Assembly (NCBI GenBank): GCA_029948255.1
Contig: JALIZF010001805.1
Coordinates: 564,501-628,500, forward strand
DNA: 64,000 nucleotides
Reading direction: 5' to 3'
Source of the DNA: Telmatactis stephensoni
Lineage: Eukaryota; Cnidaria; Anthozoa; Actiniaria; Isophelliidae
The position numbers and the translations under genes were made by a program. The notes under the pieces are model-generated. The model had not been told where the DNA came from, ran no database searches, and saw only the letters and a list, made by a program, of their open reading frames with translations. Below, in pieces: positions 55,363-64,000 of the stretch; positions within the stretch are counted from its first letter, which is position 1, and the number at the start of each line of letters is the position of its first letter.

Positions 55363-56835
55363 ATGGCTACGAACACTGCTGTGGTGCCCCTTCAGGATAT
55401 TTGTCTTCTAACAGTCGGTAACTATCTCTCTGCCTCCAATGTCTGGTCTTTTTATAGGCTTCTCCCCAATGTCCACTGTAAAAGAATTGAGTTTATTGTC
55501 CACTCGTTCATTTGGGACAATTTCATGGACGTTTCTCACACTGATCAGTTCTTGAATTTGGATGAGAAAGAAATGCAGTGGCTTGTGGACAACGAGGAGA
55601 TCGTAGCATCGGAAGCAGCCGTGTTGGACGGCTTAGCTCGATGGTATAAACATTCAGAGCAGCCAAGAGAAAGTGCTTTCAAACGTCTATTTGATGGATT
55701 GCATTTGAGTGTAATGGGAAAGGACGTTCTCTCAGAAATTATCAAGAAATACAAATTAATCAAGGTGATTCCAAGTCTGTGCAAATATACAACGCTTCTC
55801 CCTTGCCTGGCAAATTTGGAAGAGTTGATCTACAAGGAGAACATGTCGAATATTGCTGTTCATGGACGCGATTATTGGGGGGAGGCACTTGCCTTCGACC
55901 TCATCTTGACGATGGATCCAATTAGCTTTTCCTGGATTCCGTTAGCGCCGAGGATTATCACAAGAACCAATGACATTCTCAAAGAAGTATTCGACAGAGA
56001 GTTTGTTACTCCAGATGCCATACCATTTCGTGACAAAGTGTATTTCCACGGTTATGGTACTTCGGACAGCGAGCCATGGCGAGCGGTTAACCTTTTCACA
56101 GATTTCAGATTCCAAAACATTACCTACTGCACTTCATTTCCCGAGTTAATTGGAAAATACCCTATAACTGTCACGTGTGGGATGTACATCTATTTTCTTT
56201 GGAGCAGACGTTCAACCGACAGTCAAGATGATAATTTAAATAAAGTATATCTTTACGACACAGTTAAAGATGAATGGAAACAAATGGCAAGTATGATTCA
56301 CTTTCACTCTAGAAGCGACTGTGCGTTCTCTGATGGCAAAAGACATTTGTATGTATTTGGTACACATAGTGAGAAATACGACATGTTTACAAATACATGG
56401 AGTCTTATAACAACCCCATGGCAGGGAGGAGAAGGGACAATCGCGCGAGTGAGTGGAGGCTGCTCTAACAGTAAGTTCTATTTGTACATCATGACATTAA
56501 CAGGAAGAGGCGAAAACATTCGATTCCACGTGTATGATCCAACAGCAGATACGTGGACGTCCGTGGCTAAACAACGCTATTGCCGTGTAGTTAGAAATCT
56601 TTTTGGTCAAACCTTCTTGGTATTCATCAGGAAGCCCATCCGGTGTATAGGTATCTACAGATCACCAGAACTGCATCTGTCGATATTGGATCCAACAAGT
56701 CTTAAAGAAAGTCAAACCAAGTTAGTTTTAATAAATAGAGGTCTGCGCTTGGCCTCCGAATTCTCGCACATGATGGCTATAAGTAGAGGGGCGCGCATGC
56801 GTATTACAGAGAACAAGATAGCCAATGACAAATGA
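55363..56835 (+). CDS. BACK-Kelch protein without BTB domain, copy 1
   Basis: 490 residues in one exon. Residues about 10-130 are a BACK domain (LLTVGNYLSASNVWSFYRLL, FLNLDEKEMQWLVDNEEIVA, LDGLARWYKH), and 215-440 hold about four degenerate Kelch blades (LNKVYLYDTVKDEWKQMASM, YDMFTNTWSLITTPWQGG, FHVYDPTADTWTSVAKQRY). BTB-BACK-Kelch proteins are Cullin-3 substrate adaptors and the BTB binds the cullin. Here the sequence begins at BACK. An in-frame TAA lies six bases before the ATG (TAAGCAATG), so no BTB is encoded upstream without an unseen splice. Substrate binding without ligase recruitment, or partnership with a BTB protein, is inference. AATAAA follows at 56975-56980. Confidence 0.9.
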   Translation: MATNTAVVPLQDICLLTVGNYLSASNVWSFYRLLPNVHCKRIEFIVHSFIWDNFMDVSHTDQFLNLDEKEMQWLVDNEEIVASEAAVLDGLARWYKHSEQPRESAFKRLFDGLHLSVMGKDVLSEIIKKYKLIKVIPSLCKYTTLLPCLANLEELIYKENMSNIAVHGRDYWGEALAFDLILTMDPISFSWIPLAPRIITRTNDILKEVFDREFVTPDAIPFRDKVYFHGYGTSDSEPWRAVNLFTDFRFQNITYCTSFPELIGKYPITVTCGMYIYFLWSRRSTDSQDDNLNKVYLYDTVKDEWKQMASMIHFHSRSDCAFSDGKRHLYVFGTHSEKYDMFTNTWSLITTPWQGGEGTIARVSGGCSNSKFYLYIMTLTGRGENIRFHVYDPTADTWTSVAKQRYCRVVRNLFGQTFLVFIRKPIRCIGIYRSPELHLSILDPTSLKESQTKLVLINRGLRLASEFSHMMAISRGARMRITENKIANDK

Positions 56836-58100
56836 TGATCTATAATCACATGGTTACCATAGGAACAGATTAATAATAATTGACAAGTCAAGGTGATTAC
56901 CTTGTGCAAAAATGAGAACAAAGGAATGGATACGGTGATTTTATATTAATTGGCATGCGAACTTTCAAACTTTTAATAAACGAGAAATCGCGAACGGGGA
57001 TGCGTTCCTCAATGGTAATTTCACCACAAAAATTTGAGTGGTAACTTAATGTATAAATTGTGAGGTTTGCGAGAGCACTCACTGCCATCTCAAGCGGCAG
57101 TTGTTTTGGTTATAAAGCAAAGTATAAAAGACTAATAATTATATATAAATGTATGAATTTGATAAATCCAACAAATTAAAATGCTAATAATCCCTTTTTT
57201 TTCTTCCGGATCTTCGATCTAAACAAGACTACGTTGACGGTTCGTCTTACGCCGTGTCGTACAATTCCATCTCCCGGTTCCATCTTCCCTCTAATCTACA
57301 TGTGCCTCGGTTAAATACCTGTAGGACTGAGCAGTGTTAATTGTAGGGGTTGCAAATCGTTAACCCGGGCCCCCCGACTGCTTCACAGACAATTATGTCG
57401 TCTTGAAATATAGTCTTGAAATCAAATCGAATCAAATCAAACCAGATCAGATCAGATCAGATCAGATTAGATCAGATCAAAACAGATCAGATCAGATCAG
57501 ATCAGATTAGATCAGATCAAATCGAATCAAAATAAATCCAGTCTCAAGACGTCTGCGAAGTAAGTCTGAAATGGATATTTTTTTTCTAAATCCCCGGTCG
57601 TTTTCCAATTAAGCACTGTAATTTTTAAATTGGTTTTAAACAACTTCTTCTATTCTTCAACGCAGCCTTCTGAGTGGCCTTATAAAGAGTAACTATACCA
57701 TTACCAACGTAGCTTATAGCTTGTTTAATTTGACCTAGTATATCAGAGAATCCCACCAAATAAATTACAAAGTTGATTCTGATCTCTGAATAACTACCGT
57801 TTTCTATTCTGTGTGACTAGTTTTTGGAAATCAAGCTAGAAAAGTAATGCCTTCAAAAGTTCAGCTGGTGAATTACACCATAGGCTCCCAAATCCTCAAC
57901 AGTCGGGATGACTGTGGTCTATTGATGAAGTCGCACAGGGAGCAGAGGAGGGCCTATTTTCTTGTTTACGTAGGAACTCTTACATTTTATCTTCATCCGT
58001 GCACCATCTTGTCTTTTTTTTCTATTTACCGCTGTACAAATATGCTTGAGCCCGTTCCCAACGGTCGCACTGAGCGCGCGCGCGAGCGGATCGATGACGG
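56836..58100. repeat. 3' flank of Kelch copy 1, partly duplicated after copy 2
   Basis: 57541-58085 matches 60765-61320 downstream of copy 2. It contains a GATCA pentanucleotide run at 57440-57530 that copy 2 lacks. The conserved small frame starting ATGCCTTCAAAAGTTCAGCT (57847, again at 61090) diverges after about 42 codons in the two copies, so it is probably not a gene. Confidence 0.6.
57440..57530. repeat. (GATCA)n microsatellite
   Basis: Two runs of AGATCAGATCAGATC with interruptions, between Kelch copies 1 and 2. Confidence 0.9.
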
Positions 58101-58960
58101 ATAAAATTTGATCAAATTTCATCCACTTGCGCGGTTGGGTGACACACTCTTGACGTCAAAATAATGTTCAAAACTCAATTAAAACCACAAGCGCGGCGAG
58201 TGATTTCACTGCAAAGTTTTGAACATTTTATAGCGTAAAGAGCGGGTCAATAAGAGGACAGACAACTCAAAACCATCTTCAATTTGTTTTATGCTACTTT
58301 TAATTTAAGGTAGCTTACTATAGTTTTAAAGATATTTATACCATTAGTAGAAAACGTATAATAGGTGCTACAGATATATATTTTGACACCCTTCAGTCAA
58401 CCATATGATAGTCCACGAATCGGGAACCGTTTGATATGAAACTCGTTACTCAAAAGGTTGCTATAGCAACGTCACGTCAGCTTTAACTGAGGTCATTTTT
58501 CCAATAAATAAATAAAAACGCACGTTTTCCACGGTGAATTATTTTAAAACTCATTTTAAAGAAAGTCCATATCTTTACCTTTCATATGGCAAAGAACGAA
58601 AACATTCTGCATTACAGAATCTAAAATATTTCAAAATTTCGATTTTGCGAAATAAAAAGAATTCTGTAGTGCCAATTTTTTTCATATTTCGTCAATTACT
58701 GTAGCTTTATATTCGAATAAAGTTGACAAATTATAAAGGGATTTTACCGTTTAGTTTTGGGGATGTTTGCTCCAAAAGATCGACCGCGCGACATGACGTC
58801 ACCAAAATAAAAATTCTGCAAGTTCCAGTGTTGCGCATGCTCATGATCTTGAGCGCGCGCGCGCGCGCTAAACTATAGTGAGCTACCTTAAGCCGGGACT
58901 GAGCACACGTAAGTGAATGCTTACAGAGCTGATAAACTAATGAAATAAGCCTTCCTCTAC
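58101..58960. other. Spacer between Kelch copies 1 and 2
   Basis: GGGTCAATAAGAGGACAGAC near 58245 recurs inverted near 61925 (GTCTGTCCTCTTATTGACGC), marking a repeat used in both spacers. A GC alternation lies at 58853-58868. No gene is seen. Confidence 0.5.
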
Positions 58961-59195
58961 CCTGGGTTCCAGTGTTTTCAATAATCATACTCCAGATGTC
59001 CAGATCAAAGGCAAGACAAGATCAAACTAGCGCAGTATAAAGGCTCCTCGATGTCGTCAAGAATTTTTATTTTCCGCACCGATCCGAGTGTGGTGACGTT
59101 TAATTTTGATGACGTCATATGGAAAGACATTCCTGCTTGGACTTGACTCATTTCCGGTTTCAGTTCAAACACAACAACAATTGCACAACTAAGCA
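58961..59195 (+). promoter_or_regulatory. Upstream region of Kelch copy 2
   Basis: Same module as copy 1: CRE TGACGTCA at 59110-59117, AP-1 type TGACTCA at 59144-59150, ETS-like TTTCCGG, then the 5' UTR ending TAAGCAATG. Between CRE and AP-1 it carries a 15-bp segment (AAAGACATTCCTGCT) that copy 3 shares and copy 1 lacks. Confidence 0.65.
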
Positions 59196-60647
59196 ATGGC
59201 TACGAACTCTGCTGTGGTGCCCCTTCAGGATATTTGTCTTCTAACAGTCGGTAATTATCTCTCTGCCTCCAATGTGTGGTCTTTTTATAGGCTTCTCCCC
59301 AGTGTCCACTGTAAAAGAATTGAGTTTATTGTCCACTCGTTCATTTGGGACAATTTCATGGATGTTTCTCACACTGATCAGTTCTTGAATTTGGATGAGA
59401 AAGAAATGCAGTGGCTTGTGGACAACGAGGAGATCGTAGCATCGGAAGCAGCCGTGTTGGACGGCTTAGCTCGATGGTATAAACATTCAGAAAAGCCAAG
59501 AGAAAGTGCTTTCAAACGTCTATTTGATGGATTACATTTGAGTGTAATGGGAAAGGACGTTCTCTCAGAAATTATCAAAAAATATAAATTAATCAAAGTG
59601 ATTCCAAATCTGCGCAAATATGCAACCCTTCTCCCTTGCCTGGCGAATTTGGAAGAGTTGATCTACAAGGAGAACATGTCGAATATTGCTGTTCATGGAG
59701 TCGACCATTGGATGTCGGCACCTTTGATCAACCTCAAGTACATGATGGATACAATTGGCTTTTCCTGGATGCCGTTAGCGCCGAGGATTATCACAAGAAC
59801 CAACGACATTCTCAAAGACGTAGTCGACAAAGAGTTGTTTTTTCCAGATGCCATACCATTTCGTGACAAAGTGTATTTCCACGGTTGTTGTACTTCAGAC
59901 AGCGAGCCATGGCGAGTGGTTAACCTTTTCACAGATTTCAGCTTCCAAAACACTACCTACTGCACTTCATTCCCCGAGTTAATTGGAAAATATCCTATAA
60001 CTGTCACGTGTGGGATGTACATCTATTTTCTTGGAGGCAAAAATCTAGGTGATAATTTAAATAAAGTATATCGGTATGACACAGTGAAAGATGAATGGAA
60101 ACAAATGGCAAGTATGATTCACTGTCACTCTAGAGACAACCACTGTGCGTTCTCTGATGGCAAAAGATATCTGTATGTATTTGGTACACATAGTGAGAAA
60201 TACGACATGTTTACAAATACATGGAGTCTTATAACAACCCCATGGCAGGGAGGAGAAGGGACAATCATACAAGTGAGTGGAGGCAGCTCTAAAAACCAGC
60301 TCTACCTGTACATTGTGACAAGAGGAGAAACAGCCCAAAACTGTCGACTCCATGTCTACGATCTACCAACAGACACGTGGACGTCCATGGCTAAACAACG
60401 CTATTACCGTGTAGTCCGAAATCTTTTTGGTCAAACCTTCTTGGTATTCCACAGGAAGCCCAAGCGACCTCTACGCATGTCACCCGAGCTCCGTCTATCG
60501 GTATTGGACCCAACAAGTCTTAAAGAAACCAAGTTAGTTTCCATAAATAAAGGTCTGCGGCTCAACTTCGAATACTCCCATATGTTTACTATAAGCAGAG
60601 GGACGCGCATGCGTATTGTAGAGAACAAGACAGCCAATAACAGATGA
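59196..60647 (+). CDS. BACK-Kelch protein without BTB domain, copy 2
   Basis: 483 residues in one exon. The BACK half (1-165) differs from copy 1 at about six residues. From residue about 169 it diverges sharply (VDHWMSAPLINLKYMM in place of RDYWGEALAFDLILTM), and the Kelch half carries many substitutions and small indels, for example a seven-residue shortening after FLGG. That FLGGKN retains the di-glycine typical of Kelch blades, which copies 1 and 3 have lost (FLWSRR). TAAGCAATG gives the same closed start. AATAAA follows at 60763-60768. The frame is intact and probably functional. Confidence 0.9.
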   Translation: MATNSAVVPLQDICLLTVGNYLSASNVWSFYRLLPSVHCKRIEFIVHSFIWDNFMDVSHTDQFLNLDEKEMQWLVDNEEIVASEAAVLDGLARWYKHSEKPRESAFKRLFDGLHLSVMGKDVLSEIIKKYKLIKVIPNLRKYATLLPCLANLEELIYKENMSNIAVHGVDHWMSAPLINLKYMMDTIGFSWMPLAPRIITRTNDILKDVVDKELFFPDAIPFRDKVYFHGCCTSDSEPWRVVNLFTDFSFQNTTYCTSFPELIGKYPITVTCGMYIYFLGGKNLGDNLNKVYRYDTVKDEWKQMASMIHCHSRDNHCAFSDGKRYLYVFGTHSEKYDMFTNTWSLITTPWQGGEGTIIQVSGGSSKNQLYLYIVTRGETAQNCRLHVYDLPTDTWTSMAKQRYYRVVRNLFGQTFLVFHRKPKRPLRMSPELRLSVLDPTSLKETKLVSINKGLRLNFEYSHMFTISRGTRMRIVENKTANNR

Positions 60648-61250
60648 TGATCTATGATCACACGGTTACCATAGGAACAGATTAATGAGAATTGACAAGT
60701 CAAGCTGATTAACTTGTGCAATGGTAACAAAGGAATGGGTACGGTGATTTGAAATGAAATGAAATAAAGTTTCACGACGTCTGCGAAGTAAATAAACAAT
60801 TAAACTCTGAAATTGATTTATTTTTTAAAATGCCCGTTCGATTTTCAAGTACTCTAATTTTTAAATTGGTTTTGAATTATTTTTAAACAACTTCTTCTAG
60901 TCTATTCTTCAACGCAGCATTTGAGTGGCCTTATAAAGAGCAACTGTACCATTACCAGCTTATAATATAACTTGTTTAATTTGACTTAGTATATCAGAGA
61001 CTCCCACCAAATAAATTACAAAGTTGATTCTGTGAATAACTACCGTTTTCTATTCCATGCAAGTTTTTGGAAATCAAGCTAGAAAAGTAATGCCTTCAAA
61101 GGTTCAGCTAATGAATTCCACCATAGGTTCCCAAATCCTCAACAGTCGGGATGACTGTGGTCTATTGATGAAGTCGCACAGGGACCAGAGGAGGGCCTAT
61201 TTTCTTGTTTACGTACGAACCTCTATCCCTGCACTTATATTTTATCTTTT
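60648..61250. repeat. 3' flank of Kelch copy 2, duplicated block
   Basis: Matches the flank of copy 1 (57541-58030) with small indels, showing that the duplicated unit includes about 0.6 kb downstream of the gene. No independent gene is seen. Confidence 0.65.
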
Positions 61251-61580
61251 CTATTTACCGCTGTACAAATATGCTTGAGCCCGTTCCCAACGGTCGCACT
61301 GAGCGCGTGCGCGAGCGGGTGACGGATAAAATTTGGTCAAATTTCATCCACTTGCGCGGTTGGGAACGGGCTCACGCATTTTTGTACAGCGGTAAATACT
61401 AAAAAAAACACAAGATGGTGCGCAATCTCGAACCCAGCGCCTGCGTTCGTCTTGGTCAGGTCCGCTGACCAGAAGCCGGCAAAACTCTGGGCTCGAGATT
61501 GGATGGTGCGCCGATGAAGATAAAATATAGGTGCGTATGTAAACAAGAAAAGCGCCCCTCCTCTGCTCCCCGTGAAATCG
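61175..61580. mobile_element. Nested foldback elements downstream of Kelch copy 2
   Basis: Outer arms: GAGGAGGGCCTATTTTCTTG (about 61189) and CAAGAAAAGCGCCCCTCCTC (about 61543). Inner arms: TACCGCTGTACAAATATGCT (61257) and the inverted GCATTTTTGTACAGCGGTA at about 61376-61394, with GAGCCCGTTCCCAAC / GTTGGGAACGGGCTC inside. A family B fragment (61425-61500) lies on the right side. Confidence 0.8.
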
Positions 61581-61997
61581 TTCAGCACGCAGACGTTCTT
61601 ATGTTCGTCATGCAGCGCTTTTCCCACTGTGATGAACGTTGTATTTCGACATTTGACATTTTTTTATTTGCCATTTACACATAAATTTACACATGGTAAT
61701 AAATTTAACAATTTGAAGATGCTAGATCAATGGTGTGTTTGTACGTAGGATTCATTATCAAGAATAAATAAGTTCAACTACGTTTTTCTTTAATTTTATG
61801 CCAAGCTTTCGGACAAATTGTCCATCTTCAGGGCAATGATGGAATGATGTTACTTGCGCGAGATATTTGTATGTTAATTTGTATGTTAATTTGTATGTGA
61901 ATTTGAAGATGGTTTTGAATGAGTTGTCTGTCCTCTTATTGACGCACTCTTGACCTCAAAACAGTGTTCAAAACTCAAAGGAATCAAGCGCAGCGAG

Positions 61998-62133
<136 letters not shown>

Positions 62134-62140
62134 TTCTCAC

Positions 62141-62502
62141 GTCTTCGGCGCTTGCCTGCGGCGCCTGACTCACTAAAGAAAGTGAATAAATACTCCTGAA
62201 GCCTAGGGCAGCTTTCCTCTCCAAACCTCACTAACTTGTTCACGACATTTTTTAATTTTTTCCGCTTTTTTCAATAATCATACTCCAGGAGTCCAGATCA
62301 AAGACAAGACAAGATCAAACTAGCATAAAGGCTCCTCGAACATCGAGGAACACGCACCGTCAAGAATTTAAATTTTCCGCACGGATCCGAGTGTGGTGAC
62401 GTTTCATTTTGATGACGTCATATGGAAAGACATTCCTGCTTGGACTTAATTGACTCATTTCCGGTTTCAGTTCAAACACAACAACAATTGCACAACTAAG
62501 CA
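62141..62502 (+). promoter_or_regulatory. Upstream region of Kelch copy 3
   Basis: Matches the copy 1 upstream region from TTCGGCGCTTGCCTGCGGCG onward. CRE TGACGTCA at 62413-62420, AP-1 type TGACTCA at 62451-62457, ETS-like TTTCCGG, then TAAGCAATG. Confidence 0.65.
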
Positions 62503-63975
62503 ATGGCTACGAACACTGCTGTGGTGTCCCTTCAGGATATTTGTCTTCTAACAGTCGGTAATTATCTCTCTGCCTCCAATGTCTGGTCTTTTTATAGGCT
62601 TCTCCCCAGTGTCCACTGTAAAAGACTTGAGTTTATTGTCCACTCGTTCATTTGGGACAATTTCATGGACGTTTCTCACACTGATCAGTTCTTGAATTTG
62701 GATGAGAAAGAAATGCAGTGGCTTGTAGACAACGAGGAGATCGTAGCATCGGAAGCAGCCTTGTTGGACGGCTTAGCTCGATGGTATAAACATTCAGAGC
62801 AGCAAAGAGAAAGTGCTTTCAAACATCTATTTGATGGATTACATTTGAGTGTAATGGGAAAGGACGTTCTCTCAGAAATTATCAAGAAATATAAATTAAT
62901 CAAAGTGATTCCAAGTCTGCGCAAATATGCAACGCTTCTCCCTTGCCTGGCGAATTTGGAAGAGTTGATCTACAAGGAGAACATGTCGAATATTGCTGTT
63001 CATGGACGCGATTATTGGGGGGAGGCACTTGCCTTCGACCTCATCTTGACGATGGATCCAATTAGCTCTTCCTGGATGCCGTTAGCGCCGAGGATTATCA
63101 CAAGAACCAACGACATTCTCGAAGAAGTATTCGACAGAGAGTTTGTTACTCCAGATGCCATACCATTTCGTGACAAAGTGTATTTCCACGGTTATGGTAC
63201 TTCGGACAGCGAGCCATGGCGAGCGGTTAACCTTTTCACAGATTTCAGATTCCAAAACATTACCTACTGCACTTCATTCCCCGAGTTAATTGGAAAATAC
63301 CCTATAACTGTCACGTGTGGGATGTACATCTATTTTCTTTGGAGCAGACGTTCAACCGACAGTCAAGATGATAATTTAAATAAAGTATATCTTTACGACA
63401 CAGTTAAAGATGAATGGAAACAAATGGCAAGTATGATTCACTTTCACTCTAGAAGCGACTGTGCGTTCTCTGATGGCAAAAGACATTTGTATGTATTTGG
63501 TACACATAGTGAGAAATACGACATGTTTACAAATACATGGAGTCTTATAACAACCCCATGGCAGGGAGGAGAAGGGACAATCGCGCGAGTGAGTGGAGGC
63601 TGCTCTAACAGTAAGTTCTATTTGTACATCATGACATTAACAGGAAGAGGCGAAAACATTCGATTTCACGTGTATGATCCAACAGCAGATACGTGGACGT
63701 CCGTGGCTAAACAACGCTATTGCCGTGTAGTTAGAAATCTTTTTGGTCAAACCTTCTTGGTATTCATCAGGAAGCCCATCCGGTGTATAGGTATCTACAG
63801 ATCACCAGAACTGCATCTGTCGATATTGGATCCAACAAGTCTTAAAGAAAGTCAAACCAAGTTAGTTTTAATAAATAGAGGTCTGCGCTTGGTCTCCGAA
63901 TTCTCGCACATGATGGCTATAAGTAGAGGGGCGCGCATGCGTATTGCAGAGAAGAAGATAGCCAATGACAGATGA
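62503..63975 (+). CDS. BACK-Kelch protein without BTB domain, copy 3
   Basis: 490 residues in one exon, closest to copy 1. By direct comparison the first 678 nt differ from copy 1 at about 18 positions, but the next 700 nt (63181-63880) differ at only two. The Kelch halves of copies 1 and 3 are thus nearly identical while their BACK halves are as different from each other as either is from copy 2. The start is closed by the same in-frame TAA. The 3' flank begins like that of the other copies (GATGATCTATGATCACATGG) and runs off the window. Confidence 0.9.
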   Translation: MATNTAVVSLQDICLLTVGNYLSASNVWSFYRLLPSVHCKRLEFIVHSFIWDNFMDVSHTDQFLNLDEKEMQWLVDNEEIVASEAALLDGLARWYKHSEQQRESAFKHLFDGLHLSVMGKDVLSEIIKKYKLIKVIPSLRKYATLLPCLANLEELIYKENMSNIAVHGRDYWGEALAFDLILTMDPISSSWMPLAPRIITRTNDILEEVFDREFVTPDAIPFRDKVYFHGYGTSDSEPWRAVNLFTDFRFQNITYCTSFPELIGKYPITVTCGMYIYFLWSRRSTDSQDDNLNKVYLYDTVKDEWKQMASMIHFHSRSDCAFSDGKRHLYVFGTHSEKYDMFTNTWSLITTPWQGGEGTIARVSGGCSNSKFYLYIMTLTGRGENIRFHVYDPTADTWTSVAKQRYCRVVRNLFGQTFLVFIRKPIRCIGIYRSPELHLSILDPTSLKESQTKLVLINRGLRLVSEFSHMMAISRGARMRIAEKKIANDR

Positions 63976-64000
63976 TGATCTATGATCACATGGTTACCAT

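Noticed and set aside
57847..58104. Small frame MPSKVQLVNYTIGSQIL, repeated at 61090
   Set aside because: The two copies share only the first 42 codons and then enter a foldback element in different frames. The conservation reflects the recent block duplication, not selection on protein.

Overview
This is eukaryotic, animal-type genomic DNA. The genes are split by GT-AG introns of up to several kilobases, and the spacers are AT-rich and packed with tRNA-derived SINEs, LINE relics, foldback/MITE elements and long microsatellites. The tRNA-Glu-like SINE family and several of the foldbacks look like those I associate with anthozoan cnidarians (corals and relatives). That assignment is inference from pattern memory, and no marker gene in the window settles the species. 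There is no prokaryotic operon, CRISPR array or viral gene.

Layout. (1) 1-5.1 kb: repeats (SINE, 44-bp minisatellite, 340-bp GGAA tract) and one orphan possible exon. (2) 5.1-31.1 kb, minus strand: one large gene whose 16 coding exons I could join by eye with matching splice phases, giving an 842-residue LysM-GRAM-TLDc protein of the OXR1/NCOA7 family. Its introns host most of the mobile elements, including a LINE 3' end, an internally deleted LINE, four SINE copies, many MITEs and a 530-bp TTTTC tract. (3) 31.1-35.4 kb: foldback elements and a LINE relic. (4) 35.4-37.6 kb, plus strand: a two-exon coiled-coil gene resembling the LURAP1/FAM167 class, with a second coding-looking frame directly downstream that suggests a +1 frameshift or misassembly. 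(5) 40.0-47.6 kb, plus strand: a two-exon, 1600-residue transmembrane mucin with a signal peptide, a 22-unit Ser/Thr repeat, one membrane helix and a tail carrying SH3-ligand-like motifs. (6) 48.5 kb: a tRNA-like sequence. (7) 49.6-52.0 kb, minus strand: a two-exon class I SAM-dependent methyltransferase (287 residues). (8) 53-64 kb, plus strand: foldbacks, then three tandem intronless genes for BACK-Kelch proteins lacking a BTB domain. Each has the same compact upstream module with a CRE palindrome, an AP-1 site and an ETS-like site.

The genes do not form one pathway. The Kelch cluster is the most distinctive unit: the BACK half is nearly the same in all three copies, while the Kelch half is almost identical in copies 1 and 3 but diverged in copy 2, a mosaic that suggests gene conversion. 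The OXR1-like gene (oxidative stress and V-ATPase regulation in known family members) and the bZIP-site promoters of the Kelch genes are both compatible with stress responses, but nothing in the sequence links them directly.
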